From Roseiarcus sp963774195 (GTDB taxonomy: Bacteria; Pseudomonadota; Alphaproteobacteria; Rhizobiales; Beijerinckiaceae), in contig CAVZDY010000001.1 of the NCBI GenBank assembly GCA_963774195.1, positions 434,001-498,000 of the forward strand: a stretch of DNA of 64,000 nucleotides. Direction: 5' to 3'. The notes beneath the pieces were generated by a model that was not told the origin of the DNA, made no database searches, and saw only the letters and a list, made by a program, of their open reading frames with translations. Below, in pieces: positions 41,763 to 50,831 of the stretch (its first letter is position 1; every line of letters begins with the position of its first letter). The position numbers and the translations under genes were made by a program.

Positions 41763-42826
41763 CGCGTCTCTCCGGCAGGATCGAACACGGGGGTCCATTG
41801 CACGTCCTCGACGCGCTCGGCGCCGCAAGCCAGCATCGCCAGCCGGTCGAAGCCGAGCGCCGCGCCGCTCGCCTCGGGCATTTCGGCGAGGGCGGCGAGA
41901 AAGTCCTCGTCGATCGGATAGGCCTCGCCATAGACGCGCTGTTTGACGGCCATCTCCTCCTCGAAGCGGCGACGTTGCTCGGCCGGGTCGGTCAACTCGC
42001 CGAAGGCGTTGGCGATCTCGACGCCGCAGACATAGAGTTCGAAGCGCTCCGCGACACGCGGCTCGCCGGGATGGACGCGGGCGAGCGCCGCCTCGCAGGA
42101 GGGATATTCAGTCAGGAAAGTCGGCCGGCCAAGGCCGAGGCGCGGTTCGACCTTCTCGCTCAGGATACGGCTGAACACGTCCGACCAGCTATCGTCGGCG
42201 GCGACCCGCATCCCGAGGGCGGCCGCCTGCCCGGCGAGGCGATCCCGGTTCGGCTCGCCCTTCCCCTCTTGCCCCAAGGACTCGAAGAGGTCGATCCCGG
42301 CATAGCGAATGAAGGCGTCGCGCACCGTGAGTCGCTCCGGCTCGGCGTGGGGGTCGGCGACGCGGCCCCGGAAGGCGAAGCGCTCGGCCCCGGCCTCTCG
42401 CGCCGCCAGCGCGACGATTGCAGCGCAGTCCGCCATCAGCGCCTCCAGTGGCTCGCCGGTTCGATACCATTCGAGCATGGTGAATTCGGGCGAGTGGAGC
42501 GCGCCGCGCTCGCGATTGCGAAACACGCGGGCGAGCGCGAAGATCCGCTGCTCGCCAGCGGCAAGCAGCTTCTTCATGGCGAATTCCGGCGAGGTATGAA
42601 GAAAAGCCGATCGGGCGTGGCCGTCCGAACCGATCATCGCCGTCGCAAACCCGTGCAGATGGGCCTCGTTGCCGGGCGAAGCCTGGAGGCAGGCCGGCTC
42701 GACCTCGAGAAAGCCTTGCCCCCCGAACCACCTCCGCAGCGCGCTCAAGATGCGCAAACGCGCCAGCAGCCGGGGGCGGCGGTCGGCGTGGCGGCTCTTA
42801 CTCCAGAACGGGGAAGCGGCTATCAA
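41759..42826 (-). CDS. epmA: Elongation factor P lysyltransferase EpmA
   Basis: A truncated class II lysyl-tRNA synthetase-like enzyme (355 residues) that attaches a lysine derivative to EF-P. It has the class II motif 2 region FRNRERGALHSPEFTMLEWYR, SWSDVFSRIL, LTEYPSCEAALA and motif 3 GAALGFDRLAMLACGAE, and lacks the tRNA-anticodon domain of LysS. It is divergent from efp, whose product has the target lysine loop. The start is uncertain: TTG 42826 (MIAASPFWSKSRHADRRPRL) is given; TTG 42899-42901 is the longest option. The partner aminomutase EpmB is not in the window. Confidence 0.9.
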   Translation of the reverse strand: MIAASPFWSKSRHADRRPRLLARLRILSALRRWFGGQGFLEVEPACLQASPGNEAHLHGFATAMIGSDGHARSAFLHTSPEFAMKKLLAAGEQRIFALARVFRNRERGALHSPEFTMLEWYRTGEPLEALMADCAAIVALAAREAGAERFAFRGRVADPHAEPERLTVRDAFIRYAGIDLFESLGQEGKGEPNRDRLAGQAAALGMRVAADDSWSDVFSRILSEKVEPRLGLGRPTFLTEYPSCEAALARVHPGEPRVAERFELYVCGVEIANAFGELTDPAEQRRRFEEEMAVKQRVYGEAYPIDEDFLAALAEMPEASGAALGFDRLAMLACGAERVEDVQWTPVFDPAGETR

Positions 42827-42961
42827 GGTGCGATTCGTTCGATCGTGTCTGGTCTTTGGCGGCAAAATGGGTATGTTGCGCGCCGCATTCGCGCAAGCCA
42901 AGGCTTGAGGATAAAGTCGTCGCCGCGGGTTTTCGCGCGCGCAATTCTAGGGAATAGGCAC

Positions 42962-43531
42962 GTGAGAGTCATCGCCAGCTCGATTCGCAAGGGCAACATC
43001 ATTGAGCGGGAGGACGGCCAGCTCTGTGTCGTCCTTTCGGCCGAAAGCTTCCATCCCGGCAAGGGCACGCCGACGACCCAGATCGACATGCGGCGCCTCT
43101 CGGACGGCGTGAAGGTGACCGACCGCTTCAAGACCACTGAGCAGGTCGAGCGGGCCTTCGTCGAGGACAAGAACTTTGACTTCCTTTATTCCGACGGCGA
43201 CGGCCACCACTTCATGAACAACGACACCTTCGAGCAGCTCCAGGTGTCGGGCGACGTGATCGGCGATCAGGCGCAGTGGCTGCAGGAGGGCATGAAGGTC
43301 ATTCTGTCGCTCTTCAACGAGACGCCCGTCGCAATTCAGTTGCCGCCGCGCGTTACGCTCGAAATCGTCGAGACAGAGCCGGCGATGAAGGGCCAGACCG
43401 CGTCGTCGTCCTACAAGCCGGCCAAGCTGTCCAATGGCGCGCGCGTCATGGTGCCGCCGCATATTTCGACTGGAACTCGGGTCGTCATCCAGACGGAAGA
43501 CGGCAGCTACGTCGAACGCGCCAAGGACTGA
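42962..43531 (+). CDS. efp: Elongation factor P
   Basis: A 189-residue EF-P with three OB-like domains: MRVIASSIRKGNIIEREDGQ, the loop ESFHPGKGTPTTQID whose Lys is the modification site at about residue 34, and the C-terminal GARVMVPPHISTGTRVVIQT. It relieves ribosome stalling at polyproline; the lysine at the loop tip agrees with modification by the EpmA encoded divergently. The GTG at 42962 begins the conserved N-terminus. Polyproline targets are easy to imagine here, such as the proline-rich proteins at 21039 and 31497. Confidence 0.95.
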   Translation: MRVIASSIRKGNIIEREDGQLCVVLSAESFHPGKGTPTTQIDMRRLSDGVKVTDRFKTTEQVERAFVEDKNFDFLYSDGDGHHFMNNDTFEQLQVSGDVIGDQAQWLQEGMKVILSLFNETPVAIQLPPRVTLEIVETEPAMKGQTASSSYKPAKLSNGARVMVPPHISTGTRVVIQTEDGSYVERAKD

Positions 43532-43561
43532 CTTGGCCGTTCCTAATCAGGGAAGCCTCGT

Positions 43562-44548
43562 ATGCAACTTGGTATGATCGGCTTGGGCCGGATGGGCGCC
43601 AATATTGTGCGCCGCCTCATGCGTGCAGGCCACACCTGCGTTGTTTACGACCGCGATCCGGCGGCGGGCCAGGCGCTGGTCGCCGAAGGCGCGCAGGCGG
43701 CCGGGTCGCTCGCCGACTTCGTCGCGAAATTGACGCTGCCGCGCGCCGTTTGGGTCATGGTGCCCGCCGGGGCCCCGACCGAATCGACCATCCAGGCCCT
43801 CCGCCCGTTGCTCTCGAAGGGCGACGTCGTGATCGACGGCGGCAACAGCTTCTGGCGCGACGACATTCGGCGCGGCGCGGAACTCGCCGCCGACGGCCTA
43901 GACTATGTCGACGTCGGCACCAGCGGCGGCGTCTGGGGCCTCGAGCGCGGCTATTGCATGATGATCGGCGGCGCCGCCGAGCCGGTGCAACGGCTCGATC
44001 CGATCTTCAAGGCGCTCGCGCCCGGCCGCGGCGACATTCCCGCTACCCCTGGCCGCAACGGACGCGATCGGCGCGTCGAAGAGGGCTATCTGCACGCTGG
44101 GCCCTGCGGCGCCGGCCATTTCGTGAAAATGATTCACAACGGAATCGAATACGGCCTGATGCAGGCCTATGCGGAGGGTTTCGACATCCTGCGCAACGCC
44201 GATTCTTCCGGGGTCGATCCGGAGCATCGCTTCACCCTCAATGTCGCCGACATCGCCGAGGTCTGGCGGCGCGGCAGCGTCGTCACCTCCTGGCTGCTCG
44301 ATCTGACCGCCAGCGCCCTCGCCGGGGAAGAGCGGCTCGATTCTTATTCGGGCTACGTCGAGGATTCGGGCGAAGGCCGCTGGACGCTGATGGCGGCGAT
44401 CGACGAAGCTGTGCCGGCCGAGGTGCTGTCGGCGGCGCTCTATGCCCGCTTCCGCTCCCGGCAGGGCCACACCTTCGCCGAGAAGATCCTCTCAGCCATG
44501 CGCAAGGGCTTCGGCGGGCACATCGAGCCGCACGCGCCGAAGGGCTGA
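43562..44548 (+). CDS. gnd: 6-Phosphogluconate dehydrogenase, decarboxylating (short form)
   Basis: A 328-residue enzyme that converts 6-phosphogluconate to ribulose 5-phosphate. The nucleotide fold GLGRMGANIVRRLMRAGH is at residue 6. DGGNSFWRDDIRR, DVGTSGGVWGLERGYCMMIGG and HNGIEYGLMQAYAEGFDIL are the substrate and catalytic blocks. The length is that of the short GndA-type proteins rather than the classical 470-residue Gnd, and cofactor preference is likely NAD(+) (inference). It follows efp by 30 bases and converges on the binding-protein gene. It links functionally with rpiA at 49549. Confidence 0.92.
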   Translation: MQLGMIGLGRMGANIVRRLMRAGHTCVVYDRDPAAGQALVAEGAQAAGSLADFVAKLTLPRAVWVMVPAGAPTESTIQALRPLLSKGDVVIDGGNSFWRDDIRRGAELAADGLDYVDVGTSGGVWGLERGYCMMIGGAAEPVQRLDPIFKALAPGRGDIPATPGRNGRDRRVEEGYLHAGPCGAGHFVKMIHNGIEYGLMQAYAEGFDILRNADSSGVDPEHRFTLNVADIAEVWRRGSVVTSWLLDLTASALAGEERLDSYSGYVEDSGEGRWTLMAAIDEAVPAEVLSAALYARFRSRQGHTFAEKILSAMRKGFGGHIEPHAPKG

Positions 44549-44555
44549 CCGGCGG

Positions 44556-45401
44556 TCAATAAAAGCCGATCGGAAAATACTTCAGGTAGATTTCGGCGTA
44601 GACGCCGCGCGCAGCGAGCCGGGCCAGCGCCCAATCGATCGCGCGGCGCAAGTCCGCGTCCTCCTTGCGCACGGCGATGCCGACGCCCTCGCCGAAGAAG
44701 CGGCTCTCGGTGTACGGGCCGCCCCTGAATTCGCAACAGTCGCCAGAGGATTCTCCGGCGAGCCAGACCGCGAGCGACAGGCCGTCGGCGAAAGCGGCAT
44801 CGATCGCGCCGCTCTTCAGCGCGTCGTGCACGGCTGCGAAATTCGGAAAGGTCTTGGCGAGCGCTCCAGGAAAGAACGCCGACAGATAGGATGCGTGCGC
44901 GGAGCCGGCGACGACCCCGACCGTCTTGCCGACCAAGTTCCCCGGCGTAGGGTCGACCAAAGGGGAGGCCTTGCGTGTCGCGAACCGCGCAGGCGTCAGA
45001 TAGTAAGGCTGCGTGAAGTCGATCTGCTCGCGGACCGAGGGGCTCGTCGCAATCGACGCAATCACTGCGTCGCCCTTGCCGGTCTCCAAAGAGTTGATCA
45101 GCGTATCCCACCGCCGCTCCTGGATAGTACAGCCGATGTGCAACTCCTCGCAGATCGCCCGCGCGATGTCGACGTTGAAGCCCGCCAGCGCGCCGTCCGC
45201 CAAGGCGAAATTGAGCGGCGGGTAGTCGTCGTCGGTGAGAAATCGAATTGCCCGCAGGGCAGACAGATCCGGCCGTTCGGAGTGCAAGCCGGGATCCCAA
45301 AAGCTCGGCGCACCGTTCGGCGAAGCTGCCGCGACGCCGGTCAGGACGAAGAGCGCAGCCAGCGCCGGCGCGATTTTGCGGGTCACGCGCAGAATTCCCA
45401 T
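44556..45401 (-). CDS. Periplasmic solute-binding protein (family 3)
   Basis: A 281-residue protein with a Sec signal peptide (residues 1-26, ending near GVAAA). It has the amino-acid-type binding-protein domain SBP_bac_3: LRAIRFLTDDDYPPLNFALADG, GFNVDIARAICEELHIGC, DAVIASIATSPSVREQIDFT and GKTVGVVAGSAHASYL. Such proteins deliver amino acids or related solutes to ABC importers or feed sensors. No permease or ATPase gene is adjacent, so it is an orphan. The ATG at 45401 starts the signal peptide. Cysteines near residue 230 (GDCCEF) are unusual but unexplained. Confidence 0.86.
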   Translation of the reverse strand: MGILRVTRKIAPALAALFVLTGVAAASPNGAPSFWDPGLHSERPDLSALRAIRFLTDDDYPPLNFALADGALAGFNVDIARAICEELHIGCTIQERRWDTLINSLETGKGDAVIASIATSPSVREQIDFTQPYYLTPARFATRKASPLVDPTPGNLVGKTVGVVAGSAHASYLSAFFPGALAKTFPNFAAVHDALKSGAIDAAFADGLSLAVWLAGESSGDCCEFRGGPYTESRFFGEGVGIAVRKEDADLRRAIDWALARLAARGVYAEIYLKYFPIGFY

Positions 45402-45555
45402 GACAAAATCGTATTAACGTATTTAACTGTCGTTAGCGCCCTGAATTACGATTAACGCGATTAAGTAGGAACGGACCGTTAGAGTCCGCAGCTGGGCCCG
45501 GGGGAACGACGCGCACCCAAGGCTTGCGCGCCGCCTGTTAGTTCGAGTTCGTAGC

Positions 45556-47431
45556 GTGCCCGAGTTGTTCAAGCAAGTCGCTGAAACGAGCGACGCAGCA
45601 GCGCGATACCTGGATGTGCGCGCAGCCGCCCGAGAGCGCCGCGAACGTGCGCGCACCCCGCTGGACCGAGGCGAAATTCCGCCCGAGATCGCTTTCCTCG
45701 GCGCTCAGGGGGTAGGACCGGGCGTTCTGCTGCAAGCAGCGCAAAGCGCATCTCAGTCCGGCGCAAGCGCCGAAGCAGCCCTGATCGCCGAAGGGATGCT
45801 GGCGGAGGACGCCTATTACAAGGCGCTGGCGCGCTATCTGCGTCTACCCTTCTTCGACAGCAAGGTCGGGTTTGAGGCTTCGCTCGACCCGGCCAAGGCG
45901 ATCGCGAGCGGCATTGCGCCTCTTCGGCCGAACGAATCCGGCGTCCGCGCGGTCGTCGCGCCGCGCGGAGCCTCGATCCGCTTTCTCATCGCCGCGGCCA
46001 CTGAGGGCCGCTCGCTTGCCGGGCTCGCCGTGACTTCGCCACGCCGTCTCAGCGAACTGATCCGCCTGCGCGCGGGCGCCAAAATCGCCCTGACGGCAGC
46101 CGACGATCTCAGGCGGCGCGATCCTTCGCTCTGCGCCTACGGCGCGCCGTCGTGGGCCGCCCCGACGGCGATGATCTGCGTCGCTCTCGCTTTGGGGCCC
46201 GCTGCGCCCGGATGGTTCGAGGCCGTCGTTTCAACATGCCTGTGGGCGACCTTCGCCGCGTGGATCGTGATGCGGAACCTCGCCGTGGCGGCGGCGGCGA
46301 GCGACGGCGCGGACGAATTCCAGGCGGACGAGGCGCTGCCGGTCTATTCGATCGTCGCGCCGCTCTATCGCGAAGCGAACATGGTCGCCAGGCTCGTCGC
46401 AGCGTTCGAGGCGCTCCAGGGCCAAGCTCGACATCAAGCTGGTGGCGGAGGCGGACGACGCCGCGACGCTCGCCGCGATTCGGGCCCTCAATTTGCCGCC
46501 GCCCTACGAGATCATTGTCGCCCCGCCCGGCCAACCCCGCACCAAGCCGCGCGCCCTCAATATCGCGCTGCCGGCCGTCCGAGGCGAATTCCTCGTCGTC
46601 TATGACGCGGAGGACGTCCCTGATCCCGACCAGCTCCGATTGGCGGCGGCGCGCTTTGCGGCCGACCCCGGCCTCGATTGCCTCCAGGCGCGGCTGACCG
46701 TCGAAAACAGCGGCGCGGCTTGGCTCTCCCACATGTTCGCGCTCGAATATGCAGCGCTGTTCGATCTGATCAATCCCGGCCTCGCCGCGCTCGACCTGCC
46801 GATCGCGCTCGGGGGCACCTCCAACCATTTCCGCGCGCGAACGCTGCGCAAGGTCGGCGGCTGGGACGCTTGGAACGTCACCGAGGACGCCGATCTGGGC
46901 ATTCGGCTCGCACGATCTGGCGCGCGCGTCGGCGCGCTGCGTTCCGACACCAAGGAGGAGGCGCCGACCCGCTTCTCCGTCTGGTTCCGACAGCGCGTGC
47001 GTTGGCAAAAAGGCTGGATGCAGACCCTTATCGTCCATTCGCGCCGCCCCGCCCGGGTCGTCCGCGAACTGGGGGCGACGCGAGCGGCCGCGGCGATGGC
47101 GATGATCGACGGTGCGGTCTTCGGCGGATTGTTCGGTCCCGTCCTCACCGCCGAGGCGTTGCTGCGCGCCTCCTGCGGCGCGCTGGCGAGTGCAAGCCCA
47201 TGGCGGGTCGCGGGCGACGTCGCGATCTACACCCTGATGGTGACGGGGCTGCTGACGATCGTCGCGCCCGCCGTCGTCGCAGGGCGTCGGCGGGGGCTTG
47301 CGCATGGTTTTGTTCTCGCTTCCTTGCCCCTCTACTATTTGCTGATCTCGGCGGCGAGTTGGGCCGCCCTCCTCGATCTCGCGGTCCGGCCCTTCTACTG
47401 GGCGAAGACCGAGCATGGAACGGAAGGCTAA
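45556..47431 (+). CDS. Family 2 glycosyltransferase with MshEN-like N-terminal region, frameshifted
   Basis: About 625 residues when read through. The N-terminal part (AALIAEGMLAEDAYYKALARYLRLPFF, about residues 74-100) resembles the GspE/MshEN N-terminal domain, some forms of which bind cyclic di-GMP. Membrane segments around 199-240 precede a GT2 domain: VYSIVAPLYREANMVARLV, then YDAEDVPDPDQL (DxD-like), GGTSNHFRARTLRKVGGWDAWNVTEDADL and the RQRVRWQKGW motif, followed by C-terminal membrane segments. A frameshift lies near GGG 46419-46421; deleting one G gives ALQAKLDIKLVAEADD. Possibly an exopolysaccharide synthase; product unknown. GTG start. Confidence 0.82.
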
Positions 47432-47456
47432 CGAGCGGCCTGCGACTAGGTCGGAT

Positions 47457-47540
47457 CGTCATTGCGAGGAGCGCAGCGACGAAGCAATCCATCGTTCCGC
47501 TTAGTCCTGCCGGATTGCTTCGCTTGCGCTCGCAATGACG
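47457..47540. repeat. REP-like inverted repeat, copy 3
   Basis: Same arms as copies 1 and 2: CGTCATTGCGAGGAGCGCAG at 47457 and CTTGCGCTCGCAATGACG at the end. It lies between the converging glycosyltransferase and small membrane protein genes. Confidence 0.85.
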
Positions 47541-47556
47541 GCGCTGGTTCAGGGGG

Positions 47557-47871
47557 CTAAAAGATCCGCGTCCTCAGGAAGCTGAGCATGACGATGAGCA
47601 GCACAGGCGCGGCCAACAACAGCGTCAAAGTCAGATAAGGCTCATAACCGGCATAAGCGACGAAGCAGTTGTAGCGCGCATAGAGGCCGGCGAAGGCGCC
47701 GATCAACGCCAGCGCCGCATTGACATAGGGTCCGAAGCCCTGCCGGCCCATCAGGTAGTCGAGCACGAACCCGACGAGGAGGAACACAACGAACGCGGTG
47801 AGCCAGAAACAGGTGAGCTCGAACCCGTCAAGCCCGTTGATAATCCTGAAGAACGGGGCCATGGCGGCCAT
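47557..47871 (-). CDS. Small polytopic membrane protein of unknown function
   Basis: A 104-residue protein beginning MAAMAPFFRIINGLDGFELT, with three hydrophobic segments (about residues 20-40, 50-65 and 80-100, the last LTLLLAAPVLLIVMLSFL). GAGGAG precedes the ATG by eight bases, whereas the longer start at 47922 lacks one. No family is recognised. It is divergent from ccr. Confidence 0.68.
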   Translation of the reverse strand: MAAMAPFFRIINGLDGFELTCFWLTAFVVFLLVGFVLDYLMGRQGFGPYVNAALALIGAFAGLYARYNCFVAYAGYEPYLTLTLLLAAPVLLIVMLSFLRTRIF

Positions 47872-48072
47872 AAAGCGCTCCTCGCTCGCCGAACCGGGTC
47901 CAACCGGGCAATGTAGGGGCAATTCCTTTGCGCGAGGTGAATGGCCCGCGTGCGCGGCTCACGATCCAAGGCCGGTCCGAAAGATAGGTTGATTTTCCCA
48001 AGGCCGCGCGCCATGCTCGAATGGTGCGGTGCAAAAATCGTTGAAAACAAAACCGCCTCAACGAGGAACGTC

Positions 48073-49374
48073 ATGAGCACTCGGCCAGCGGGAAGCGCGG
48101 CGGAGGGACTTTCCGACGCCGATTCAGCGCGCAAGAAGGACCTCTACGAGATCGGCGAAATTCCTCCCCTCGGCCATGTGCCGGCTTCGATGTATGCGTG
48201 GACAGTGCGCAAGGAGCGCCACGGCCCCCCCGAGGAGTCCATGCAAGTCGAGGTGGTGCCGACCTGGCCGCTCGACAGCCATGACGTGCTGGTGTTCGTG
48301 ATGGCCGCGGGCGTCAACTACAACGGCGTTTGGGCCGCCCTCGGCGAGCCGATGTCGGTGCTCGACGTCCACAAGAACCCCTATCACATCGCCGGCTCGG
48401 ACGCTTCGGGCGTCGTCTGGGCGGTCGGCTCGAAGGTGAAGCGCTGGAAGGTCGGCGACGAGATCGTGGTCCATTGCAACCAGGACGACGGCGACGACGA
48501 GGAATGCAACGGCGGCGATCCGATGTTCTCGGCTTCGCAGCGCATCTGGGGCTACGAGACGCCGGACGGCTCGTTCGCGCAATTCTGCCGGGTGCAGGAT
48601 CGCCAGTTGATGGCGCGCCCGAAACATCTCAGCTGGGAAGCGAGCGCCTCTTACACGCTGACGCTCGCCACCGCCTATCGCATGTTGTTCGGTCACGAGC
48701 CGCATCGCCTGAAGCCGGGCGACAACGTCCTCGTGTGGGGCGCTTCGGGCGGCCTCGGCGTGTTCGGCGTCCAGCTTTGCGCGGCCGCCGGCGCCAACGC
48801 GATCGGCGTCATCTCCGACGAATCGAAGCGCGACTATGTGATGTCGCTCGGCGCCAAAGGCGTCATCAACCGCAAGGACTTCGACTGCTGGGGCCAACTG
48901 CCGAGGGTCAACTCGCCGGAATATGCGACCTATATGGCCGGCGCGCGCAAATTCGGCAAAGCGATCTGGAACATCACCGGCAAGCGCGACGTCGACACCG
49001 TGTTCGAGCATCCCGGCGAGCAGACCTTCCCCGTCTCCTGTTTCGTCGTCAAGCGCGGCGGCATGGTGGTGTTCTGCGCCGGCACCACCGGCTTCAACCT
49101 CACCTTCGACGCCCGCTTCGTCTGGATGCGCCAGAAGCGCATTCAGGGCTCCCATTTCGCCAATCTCAAACAAGCGGCGGCGGCCAATAGTTTCGTCATC
49201 GACCGGCGCATCGATCCGTGCATGTCGGAAGTCTTCCCCTGGGACAAGATTCCGCTCGCCCACACCAAGATGTGGAAAAACCAGCACGCGCCCGGGAACA
49301 TGGCGGTGCTGGTCGGCTCGCCAAAGGCGGGGCTGCGCACTTTCGAGGACGTCGTCGCAGCGGCGGGCCGCTGA
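48073..49374 (+). CDS. ccr: Crotonyl-CoA carboxylase/reductase
   Basis: A 433-residue medium-chain reductase-fold enzyme that makes ethylmalonyl-CoA from crotonyl-CoA, CO2 and NADPH, the key step of the ethylmalonyl-CoA pathway. Diagnostic blocks are YEIGEIPPLGHVPASMYAWT, VHCNQDDGDDEECNGGDPMF, IWGYETPDGSFAQFCRVQ, the NADPH loop WGASGGLGVFGVQLCAAAGA, and the CO2-site region FEHPGEQTFPVSCFVVKRGG. The ATG follows GAGGAACGTC. Together with PHB synthesis it indicates C1 or C2 assimilation via acetyl-CoA (inference). Confidence 0.95.
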   Translation: MSTRPAGSAAEGLSDADSARKKDLYEIGEIPPLGHVPASMYAWTVRKERHGPPEESMQVEVVPTWPLDSHDVLVFVMAAGVNYNGVWAALGEPMSVLDVHKNPYHIAGSDASGVVWAVGSKVKRWKVGDEIVVHCNQDDGDDEECNGGDPMFSASQRIWGYETPDGSFAQFCRVQDRQLMARPKHLSWEASASYTLTLATAYRMLFGHEPHRLKPGDNVLVWGASGGLGVFGVQLCAAAGANAIGVISDESKRDYVMSLGAKGVINRKDFDCWGQLPRVNSPEYATYMAGARKFGKAIWNITGKRDVDTVFEHPGEQTFPVSCFVVKRGGMVVFCAGTTGFNLTFDARFVWMRQKRIQGSHFANLKQAAAANSFVIDRRIDPCMSEVFPWDKIPLAHTKMWKNQHAPGNMAVLVGSPKAGLRTFEDVVAAAGR

Positions 49375-49548
49375 ACTAGCCCGCGCCGGCCTCGCGGGCG
49401 GCGCCGCATTGGCCACGTCCGAGTTGCCTTTCCGCCGCCGAATCGCTACGCCGTCGCCCAGAATGCGCCGGGGTCGGCGAGGGACCGAGTGGGCAGGGTT
49501 CGTGGGTCCGATTTACGCATGCGCCCCGTGTTAAGAGCGGAGTCGGCC

Positions 49549-50250
49549 GTGTCAGACAGCGATATCTTCAAGCGCCAAGCGGCCGAGCGCGCGATGACCT
49601 TCGTGCGCTCGGGGATGCGGCTCGGCCTGGGCACCGGCTCGACGGCCAAGCATTTCGTCGACCTGCTGGGAGCGGCGGTGCAGCAGGGCCTCGCCGTGGT
49701 CGGCACGCCGACCTCCGAGGCGACCGCGCGCCAGGCGGCGGCGCTGGGGGTGCCGCTGACGACGCTCGATGAGACGCCCGAGCTCGATCTCACCATCGAC
49801 GGCGCCGACGAAATCGATACCTCGCTGCGCTTGATCAAAGGCGGCGGCGGCGCGCTGCTGCGTGAGAAGATCGTCGCAGCGGCCTCGCATCGGATGCTGG
49901 TGGTCGCCGACGCCTCGAAATCCGTCGCGACGCTCGGCGCCTTTCCGCTGCCGGTCGAAGTGGTTCCATTCGGCCTCGGCGCGACGCGCCGCCACATCGA
50001 ACGCGCCTGCGCCGAGCTTGGCCTCTCCGGGGCGATCACGCTGCGCGAGCGCCAGGGGCAGACCTTCGTCACCGACGGCGGCCATTACATCTTCGATTGC
50101 GCGTTTGGAGCGCTGCGCGACCCGGAAGCGTTGGCGAGCGCGCTCGCCTTCATTCCCGGGGTCGTCGATCACGGGCTGTTCCTCGGCATGGCCAGCGCGG
50201 CAATTCTCGCCGGGCCGCAGGGGGTGACCATCCTTGGCGCAATCGACTGA
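49549..50250 (+). CDS. rpiA: Ribose-5-phosphate isomerase A
   Basis: A 233-residue enzyme interconverting ribose 5-phosphate and ribulose 5-phosphate. It contains GMRLGLGTGSTAKHFVDLLG near residue 20, the catalytic DLTIDGADEIDTSLRLIKGGGGALLREKI block (Asp, Asp, Lys), and VTDGGHYIFDCAFG. The GTG at 49549 begins MSDSDIFKRQAAERAM. The order rpiA-DUF2059-gor is common in alphaproteobacteria, and spacing suggests an operon. Confidence 0.95.
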   Translation: MSDSDIFKRQAAERAMTFVRSGMRLGLGTGSTAKHFVDLLGAAVQQGLAVVGTPTSEATARQAAALGVPLTTLDETPELDLTIDGADEIDTSLRLIKGGGGALLREKIVAAASHRMLVVADASKSVATLGAFPLPVEVVPFGLGATRRHIERACAELGLSGAITLRERQGQTFVTDGGHYIFDCAFGALRDPEALASALAFIPGVVDHGLFLGMASAAILAGPQGVTILGAID

Positions 50251-50276
50251 CCGCCAAACTAGGGAGTGTAAACATC

Positions 50277-50786
50277 GTGTCTTCGTCGATCCTGAAAGCC
50301 TCATTCGGCGCGCTCGCCCTGCTGGCCCTCGCCAGCGCCGGAGCGCGCGCTGACGACCCGCCGCCGCCGTCCGCCGCCGCCATCGACTACGCCAACAAGA
50401 TCTTCGTCGACATCGGCATGAAGCCGACGCTCGATCAGGTCGTGCCGGGGCTGCTGGGCCAGCTCGAGCACAACATCACCGCAACTCGGCCGGAACTGAA
50501 GGATCCGCTCCATCAGGCGCTGCTCACCATCGAGCCGGAATTCGTCAAGACGGAGGAGCCCGTCCTGGCCGACTCGGCCAAAGCGCTCGCGAGCCGCATG
50601 AGCGAGCAGGAGCTCAAGGACACCGCTGCCTTCTTCGAAGGCCCGAGCGGCAAGAAGTTCCTCGAAGTCCAACCCGCGGTGCTCGGCGACGTCGGCCAAA
50701 TAGCGCGCGCCTGGCGCGAAAAGCTTTCGACCGACATTCTCACGCGCGCGCGCGAGGAGATGAAGAAGAAGGGCTATTCGTTCTAA
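50277..50786 (+). CDS. DUF2059 family exported protein
   Basis: A 169-residue protein with a Sec signal peptide (LKASFGALALLALASAGARA, cleavage near residue 26) and a DUF2059 domain (EPVLADSAKALASRMSEQEL, LKDTAAFFEGPSGKKFLEVQ). It is predicted periplasmic, helical, of unknown function. The start is a GTG, 26 bases after rpiA. Between rpiA and gor, as often seen in alphaproteobacteria. Confidence 0.86.
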   Translation: MSSSILKASFGALALLALASAGARADDPPPPSAAAIDYANKIFVDIGMKPTLDQVVPGLLGQLEHNITATRPELKDPLHQALLTIEPEFVKTEEPVLADSAKALASRMSEQELKDTAAFFEGPSGKKFLEVQPAVLGDVGQIARAWREKLSTDILTRAREEMKKKGYSF

Positions 50787-50831
50787 GAAGCGCCCCTGGC
50801 GCCCCGGCTGCGTGAAAGAAAGGTTCAGGGT

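Noticed and set aside
44440..45300. A 286-residue minus-strand frame overlapping the solute-binding protein gene
   Set aside because: Shadow of the binding-protein gene in another frame: Arg-rich, without motifs or ribosome binding site.
45460..45480. GGAAC followed by CGTT near 45468 as an EcfG promoter
   Set aside because: The two elements are only four bases apart, far from the required 16-17.
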